Positions 60,259 to 64,000 of a stretch of DNA of 64,000 bases are shown here, piece after piece; the stretch's first letter is position 1; the number at the start of each line of letters is the position of its first letter. The stretch spans positions 29,928 through 93,927 of the forward strand of contig NZ_UUPU01000094.1 of NCBI RefSeq assembly GCF_900591205.1, read 5' to 3'. The notes below the pieces were generated by a model. It was not told where the DNA came from, ran no database searches, and was given only the letters and a program-made list of their open reading frames with translations. The position numbers and the translations under genes are program-made. This stretch comes from Pseudomonas viridiflava (GTDB lineage Bacteria > Pseudomonadota > Gammaproteobacteria > Pseudomonadales > Pseudomonadaceae).

Positions 60259-61008
60259 ATGTCCCAACTCACCCACCGCCGCGCCGTCATCACCGGCGCA
60301 GGCAGCGGCATCGGTGCCGCCATCGCGCGGGCGTATGCCGCCGAAGGTGCGCGCCTGCTATTGGCCGACCGCAACGCCGTGAGCCTGGCCGAAACCGCGA
60401 TCACCTGCCGCAACCTCGGCGCCGAGGTGGTCGAGTGCCTGGCCGATGTGTGCACTGTCGAAGGCGCCCAGGCCAGTGTCGACCGCTGCGTCGAGCACTT
60501 CGGCGGCATCGACATTCTGGTCAACAACGCCGGCATGCTCACCCAGGCACGCTGCGTCGACCTGACCATCGAGATGTGGAACGACATGCTGCGCGTCGAC
60601 CTCACCAGTGTGTTCGTCGCCAGCCAGCGCGCCTTGCCGCATATGCTGGCGCAGCGCTGGGGGCGGATCATCAATGTCGCCTCGCAACTGGGCATAAAGG
60701 GCGGTGCCGAGCTGACCCACTACGCCGCCGCCAAGGCCGGGGTGATCGGCTTTACCAAATCCCTGGCGCTGGAGGTGGCCAAGGACAATGTGCTGGTCAA
60801 CGCCATCGCCCCCGGTCCGATTGAAACGCCATTGGTGGGCGGGATCAGCGACGACTGGAAGCGTGCCAAGGCCGCCGAACTGCCCCTGGGCCGCTTCGGC
60901 CTGGCCGATGAAGTGGCGCCCACCGCTGTGCTGCTCGCCAGTGAGCCTGGCGGCAACTTGTTTGTCGGCCAGACCCTGGGCCCGAACTCCGGCGATGTCA
61001 TGCCATGA
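60259..61008 (+). CDS. Short-chain dehydrogenase/reductase, second copy
   Basis: A 249-residue SDR: TGAGSGIGAA, NNAG (LVNNAGML), catalytic Ser in NVASQLGIKGG and YxxxK in HYAAAKAGVIG. AAGGAG ribosome site. It is not a close copy of the first SDR, so the two may act on successive or different steps. A REP pair separates them. Confidence 0.88.
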   Translation: MSQLTHRRAVITGAGSGIGAAIARAYAAEGARLLLADRNAVSLAETAITCRNLGAEVVECLADVCTVEGAQASVDRCVEHFGGIDILVNNAGMLTQARCVDLTIEMWNDMLRVDLTSVFVASQRALPHMLAQRWGRIINVASQLGIKGGAELTHYAAAKAGVIGFTKSLALEVAKDNVLVNAIAPGPIETPLVGGISDDWKRAKAAELPLGRFGLADEVAPTAVLLASEPGGNLFVGQTLGPNSGDVMP

Positions 61009-61021
61009 GTGAGGTATAGCC

Positions 61022-61315
61022 ATGTGCGGACTCTGCGGATTGCTCGGCGAAGACCTGCACTGGAGCGACCCCCTGGGCGATGAGCTGCCCAGGCGCCGTG
61101 AGCGCCTGCGCCGGATCGCCGCCATCAACCAGGTGCTGGCGGTGTTCCGGCTCAAGGTCGAAGACTTTCAGGGCGCGTCCTACCTGCTGTTGGGCGCCAC
61201 CGGCAAACAAGCGCTGGCGAGCGGCCTGGATCAACTCTGGCAGGCGGCCGAAAGCATGCTCGGCCGCCCGCTGGACCCTCTCGATCCCCAACTACTCGAC
61301 CATCTTGAACGGTAA
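61022..61315 (+). CDS. Small MCGLCG-starting protein
   Basis: A 97-residue protein starting MCGLCGLLGEDLHW. The first residues resemble the Cys-Gly-(I/L)-x-G N-terminus of class II glutamine amidotransferases, but only about one third of such a domain could fit and the later motifs are missing. The rest is helical with arginines (RRRERLRRIAAINQVLAVFR). It is in the operon ahead of CobW. A thiol or metal-binding role through Cys2/Cys5 is possible. Not otherwise recognised. Confidence 0.7.
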   Translation: MCGLCGLLGEDLHWSDPLGDELPRRRERLRRIAAINQVLAVFRLKVEDFQGASYLLLGATGKQALASGLDQLWQAAESMLGRPLDPLDPQLLDHLER

Positions 61316-61320
61316 ACCCC

Positions 61321-61416
61321 TGTGGCGAGGGAGCTTGGTCCCGTTGGACCGGGTTGGCGCTCCCAGCTTTTTGGGGCCGCTTCGCAGCCCAACGGGAGCA
61401 AGCTCCCTCGCCACAC
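61321..61416. repeat. REP pair (GTGGCGAGGGAGC family)
   Basis: Arms from 61321 (TGTGGCGAGGGAGCTTGGTC..) and inverted near 61390-61416, between the MCGLCG gene and CobW. Confidence 0.8.
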
Positions 61417-61437
61417 AAGCCGGTATGGAGCACCATT

Positions 61438-62412
61438 ATGAGCATCGCCCTCAACGTCATCACCGGTTTCCTCGGCAGTGGCAAAACCACGTTGCTCAAG
61501 CGCCTGCTGCAAGGCGAAAGCCTCGGCGACACGGCCTTGCTGATCAACGAATTCGGCGATGTCGGCATCGACCATCTGTTGGTGGAGGAAGTGGCACCGA
61601 ACACCGTACTGCTGCCCAGCGGCTGCATCTGCTGCTCGATTCGTGGCGAGCTGAAAGACGCGCTGCTCGGCCTGTTGCAACGCCGTGAGCGCGGTGAAAT
61701 CCCCGCGTTCAAGCGGGTGATCCTGGAGACCACCGGCCTGGCCGACCCGGCGCCGATCCTCGCTACGCTGAACAACGACGTGCAACTGCGCGGGCGGTTT
61801 CATATCGGCCTGGTGATCACGCTGGTCGACGCCAGCCACGCTACGCTGCAAGAACGCCTGCACCCGGAATGGCTGGCGCAGGTGGCGGCGGCGGATCGCT
61901 TGCTGCTGAGCAAGACCGACCTTGAGGGCGATTGCACCGAGCTGCGCGCGCACTTGCAGGCGCTGAATGCCGGTACGCCGATCCTCGATACGCATGACAT
62001 CCACAGCGGTGATCAACTGTTGCTTGGCGAAGGTTTGCGCAGCGCCGAGCCGGCCGTGGAAGTCAGCCGCTGGCAACTGCATCAAGCCACCAGCGTGACC
62101 CATGGCGCCGCGCAGGTGTGCAGCCTGACCTTCGACCAGCCGCTTGATTGGGTGGGTTTCGGGGTGTGGCTGTCGATGCTGTTAAGATGCCATGGCGAAC
62201 GAATCCTTCGTGTCAAAGGGCTGCTCAACGTGAACGCCAGTAACGCCCCCATCGTCATTCATGGCGTGCAGCATTGCCTGCATGCCCCGGTGCACTTGCC
62301 TGCGTGGCCGGGCAACGATCGGCAGTCGCGCCTGGTCTTTATCCTGCGCGGCCTCGACCCTGCGCAGTTGCGGCGCTCCTTTGAAGTGTTCTCGCGGCGG
62401 TTCGCGGCATGA
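61438..62412 (+). CDS. CobW/COG0523-family GTPase (metallochaperone)
   Basis: A 324-residue G3E-family GTPase: Walker A GFLGSGKTTLL at the start, the metal motif GCICCSI near residue 62, and a C-terminal CobW domain with LLNVNASNAP. Family members deliver metal to particular enzymes. Here the metal-dependent deacetylase-fold enzyme in the same cluster is a natural client (inference). It overlaps the next gene (ATGA). Confidence 0.88.
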   Translation: MSIALNVITGFLGSGKTTLLKRLLQGESLGDTALLINEFGDVGIDHLLVEEVAPNTVLLPSGCICCSIRGELKDALLGLLQRRERGEIPAFKRVILETTGLADPAPILATLNNDVQLRGRFHIGLVITLVDASHATLQERLHPEWLAQVAAADRLLLSKTDLEGDCTELRAHLQALNAGTPILDTHDIHSGDQLLLGEGLRSAEPAVEVSRWQLHQATSVTHGAAQVCSLTFDQPLDWVGFGVWLSMLLRCHGERILRVKGLLNVNASNAPIVIHGVQHCLHAPVHLPAWPGNDRQSRLVFILRGLDPAQLRRSFEVFSRRFAA

Positions 62413-63584
62413 TCACACTGCGCGTCCTCGGTACTTCGGTGACCTTGCTGGAAAGCCTGCGCGTACGCGCCGAACAGGAACTGGGTATCCGCCTGGTGTA
62501 CCAGGTGCACGACGTCGAACAGGCCCAGCGTATCGCGGTGATGCAGCCCGACAGCTACGACCTGTATGACCAATGGTTCCACAACGTCGACTTCGTGTGG
62601 CCGGCCCAGGCGATCCAGCCCATCGACACGCGGCGCATAGCGCTGTGGCACGAGATCAACGACCTGCCCAAGCGTGGGCGCCTGTCGCCCGATGACCGGT
62701 TGGGCAGCGGCAGCGTGCCCAGCGAACGGCTGTTCGTGCAGCACGATGGCAGCCTTGGCAGCACGGTGACCGAGCGCATCAGCATGTTGCCGCTGACCCA
62801 CAACGCCGACAGTTTTGCCTACCGCCCCGAACGCTTGCCCGAGGGTTTTTGCCACGGCAATGAAAGCTGGGGCTGGTTGCTTGACCCGGCATGGGGTGCA
62901 CGCACCGCCCTGCAGAGCGACGCCGCCATCGGCGCCCTGGACGCCGCGTTGGCGGTGCAGGGCGCGGGGCTGGCGAGCTTCAAGGACATCGGCAATATGA
63001 GCATCGAAGAGATTGATACCCTGGCCGACATTCTGGTGCGTAAGCAGAAGCAAGGGCACTTTGCGGCGTTTTGGTCTGATGACGAAGAGGCGGCGCAATT
63101 GATGCTCAGCCCGAGCATTGATATCCAGAGTTTGTGGTCGCCGACGTTGATGCGCCTGCATCGTGCGGGGGTGAAGTATCGTCTGGCGGTGCCACGTGAG
63201 GGGTATCGCGCCTGGTTTGGTGGGTTGTCCTTGTCGCGCCATGCGCGAGGGCCTGTGTTGGATGCTGCTTATGCGTATTTGAATTGGTGGTTGTCTGGTT
63301 GGCCGGGGGCGGTGATGGCGCGTCAGGGGTATTACATCGGCAATCCGGCGCGTAGCCGTGATCACTTGAGCAGTGCGGAGTGGGATTACTGGTATGCCGG
63401 GAAGCCTGCGCGTGAAGAGTTGGTTGGGAGTGATGGGTTGCCGTTGATTGATATTGGCGAGGTGCGGGATGGGGGGTCTTATGAGGAGCGCATGGGGCAT
63501 ATTGCGGTTTGGAATTCGGTGATGGATGAGCATAATTATCTGGTGCGTAGGTGGGGGGATTTTATGCGGGCTCGCTGTGTTTGA
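62409..63584 (+). CDS. Solute-binding-protein-like (PotD type) protein without signal peptide
   Basis: A 391-residue protein with the fold pattern of ABC-transporter solute-binding proteins (SYDLYDQWFHNVDFVWPAQA; LDAAYAYLNWWLSGWPGAVM; QGYYIGNPA). It starts directly with the first beta strand (MITLRVLGTSVTLL) with no signal peptide or lipobox, and no permease gene is seen before the window ends. The start overlaps the CobW stop, so no upstream exon-like extension is available. It may be cytoplasmic and bind a pathway compound. Later codons are poorer in GC-rich choices. Confidence 0.75.
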   Translation: MITLRVLGTSVTLLESLRVRAEQELGIRLVYQVHDVEQAQRIAVMQPDSYDLYDQWFHNVDFVWPAQAIQPIDTRRIALWHEINDLPKRGRLSPDDRLGSGSVPSERLFVQHDGSLGSTVTERISMLPLTHNADSFAYRPERLPEGFCHGNESWGWLLDPAWGARTALQSDAAIGALDAALAVQGAGLASFKDIGNMSIEEIDTLADILVRKQKQGHFAAFWSDDEEAAQLMLSPSIDIQSLWSPTLMRLHRAGVKYRLAVPREGYRAWFGGLSLSRHARGPVLDAAYAYLNWWLSGWPGAVMARQGYYIGNPARSRDHLSSAEWDYWYAGKPAREELVGSDGLPLIDIGEVRDGGSYEERMGHIAVWNSVMDEHNYLVRRWGDFMRARCV

Positions 63585-64000
63585 TTGGGTGTATATCCGT
63601 TGCTGCGGTAACGGCTGATATTGGTTCCGCTCTTACAGCGGGTCACTTTTGGAAAGACCCAAAAGTGACCAAAAGGTCTTCGCCCCATCACTCGGCACCT
63701 CGCTTAGGCTCGGTGTGCCCTCACGCAGGCTTTGGAGCGTGGGCCGCCGCGATGGGCCATCCATGGCCCAGCGCGGCTAACCCGGCGTCCTGCCGGGTTG
63801 CCCACGCTCCAAAGCCTGCGTTCGGCCAGCGTGATTGACGGGGCGCCTCAGATCAAGATCACGGTCAAAAGCGCAAAAGATCGCTGACTTCGTCAGCGGT
63901 AAGGATGTAAGGGCCAGATCAAAAACAAAGCAAAGCACGGCGGCCTGACAGCCGGCCTGAGCATTGAAGCCGTACTCGGTTCAAATGTGGGAGCTGGCTT
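63585..64000. other. Gene-free end of the window with palindromic repeat
   Basis: No gene was seen. It holds a nested inverted repeat (listed separately) and at 63984-64000 the start of a GTGGGAGCTGGCTT REP arm cut by the window end. Confidence 0.6.
63641..63821. repeat. Nested inverted repeat
   Basis: Outer arms: GCAGGCTTTGGAGCGTGGGC (63726-63745) and its inverse at 63801-63820. Inside: TGGGCCATCCATGGCCCA and AACCCGGC-GTCCT-GCCGGGTT. To the left a separate hairpin, GGTCACTTTTGG and CCAAAAGTGACC (63642-63672). This is a known style of long intergenic repeat in fluorescent pseudomonads. Confidence 0.75.

Noticed and set aside
61022..61315. Complete class II glutamine amidotransferase
   Set aside because: Too short and lacking the later conserved motifs of the domain.
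14235..61416. Repeated GTGGGAGC..GGCTTGC units as a CRISPR array
   Set aside because: They are scattered single inverted pairs between genes, not regularly spaced direct repeats.

Overview
The window comes from a Pseudomonas chromosome, most likely of the P. fluorescens group. The core genes follow Pseudomonas order and sequence (hmgR-hmgABC; valS/holC/pepA beside lptF-lptG; lepA-lepB-rnc-era-recO-pdxJ; a Lon-type protease next to an I42 inhibitor). GC is high, with G/C-ending codons. About a dozen REP-type inverted repeats of the GTGGGAGC..GGCTTGC kind lie between genes. No tRNA, rRNA, CRISPR array or integrase was seen.

Region 1 (1-7.2 kb) holds the end of a PBP4-type carboxypeptidase, the homogentisate pathway with its IclR regulator, a SirB1-family protein, a leucine-dehydrogenase-like gene that lacks the family's catalytic lysine, and an SOS-controlled yebG.

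Region 2 (7.58-13.75 kb) is the most unusual part. A strikingly AT-rich island of about 5.7 kb splits a host psiE gene. Both junctions carry the same 15-bp direct repeat, and joining the host pieces restores a 162-codon frame exactly. The island brings its own complete, divergent psiE, translationally coupled to a RES-domain (NAD-degrading type) gene. It also carries a two-TM macro-domain protein with an RfaE-like nucleotidyltransferase, diverging from an ADP-ribosyltransferase-like gene, and finally a soluble protein plus four-TM protein pair. The contents centre on NAD/ADP-ribose chemistry and membranes, which suggests a conflict or defence island of undescribed composition. No recombinase is present.

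Region 3 (13.7-31.2 kb) has a serine transporter and deaminase, a ribosome hibernation factor, an MFS/LysR pair, a FecA-like receptor with its FecI/FecR pair, a Fur-box-flanked DUF3649-PepSY-DUF3325 operon followed by a second sigma/anti-sigma pair with no adjacent receptor, a membrane glutaredoxin, YejK and HU.

Region 4 (31.2-54.3 kb) is core housekeeping: rlmF, valS, holC, pepA, lptFG, lepA, lepB, rnc, era, recO, pdxJ, a CumA-type multicopper oxidase, tadA, cmoAB, a lysoplasmalogenase, an I42 protease inhibitor, and a Lon/AsrA-type protease behind a near-consensus heat-shock promoter.

Region 5 (54.4-63.6 kb) is a catabolic cluster of unknown substrate. A GntR regulator with two winged-helix domains diverges from an amidase, a PgdA/cyclic-imidase-like deacetylase, an MFS carrier, two SDRs, a small MCGLCG protein, a CobW GTPase and a solute-binding-like protein that lacks a signal peptide. 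The window ends in a nested palindromic repeat.
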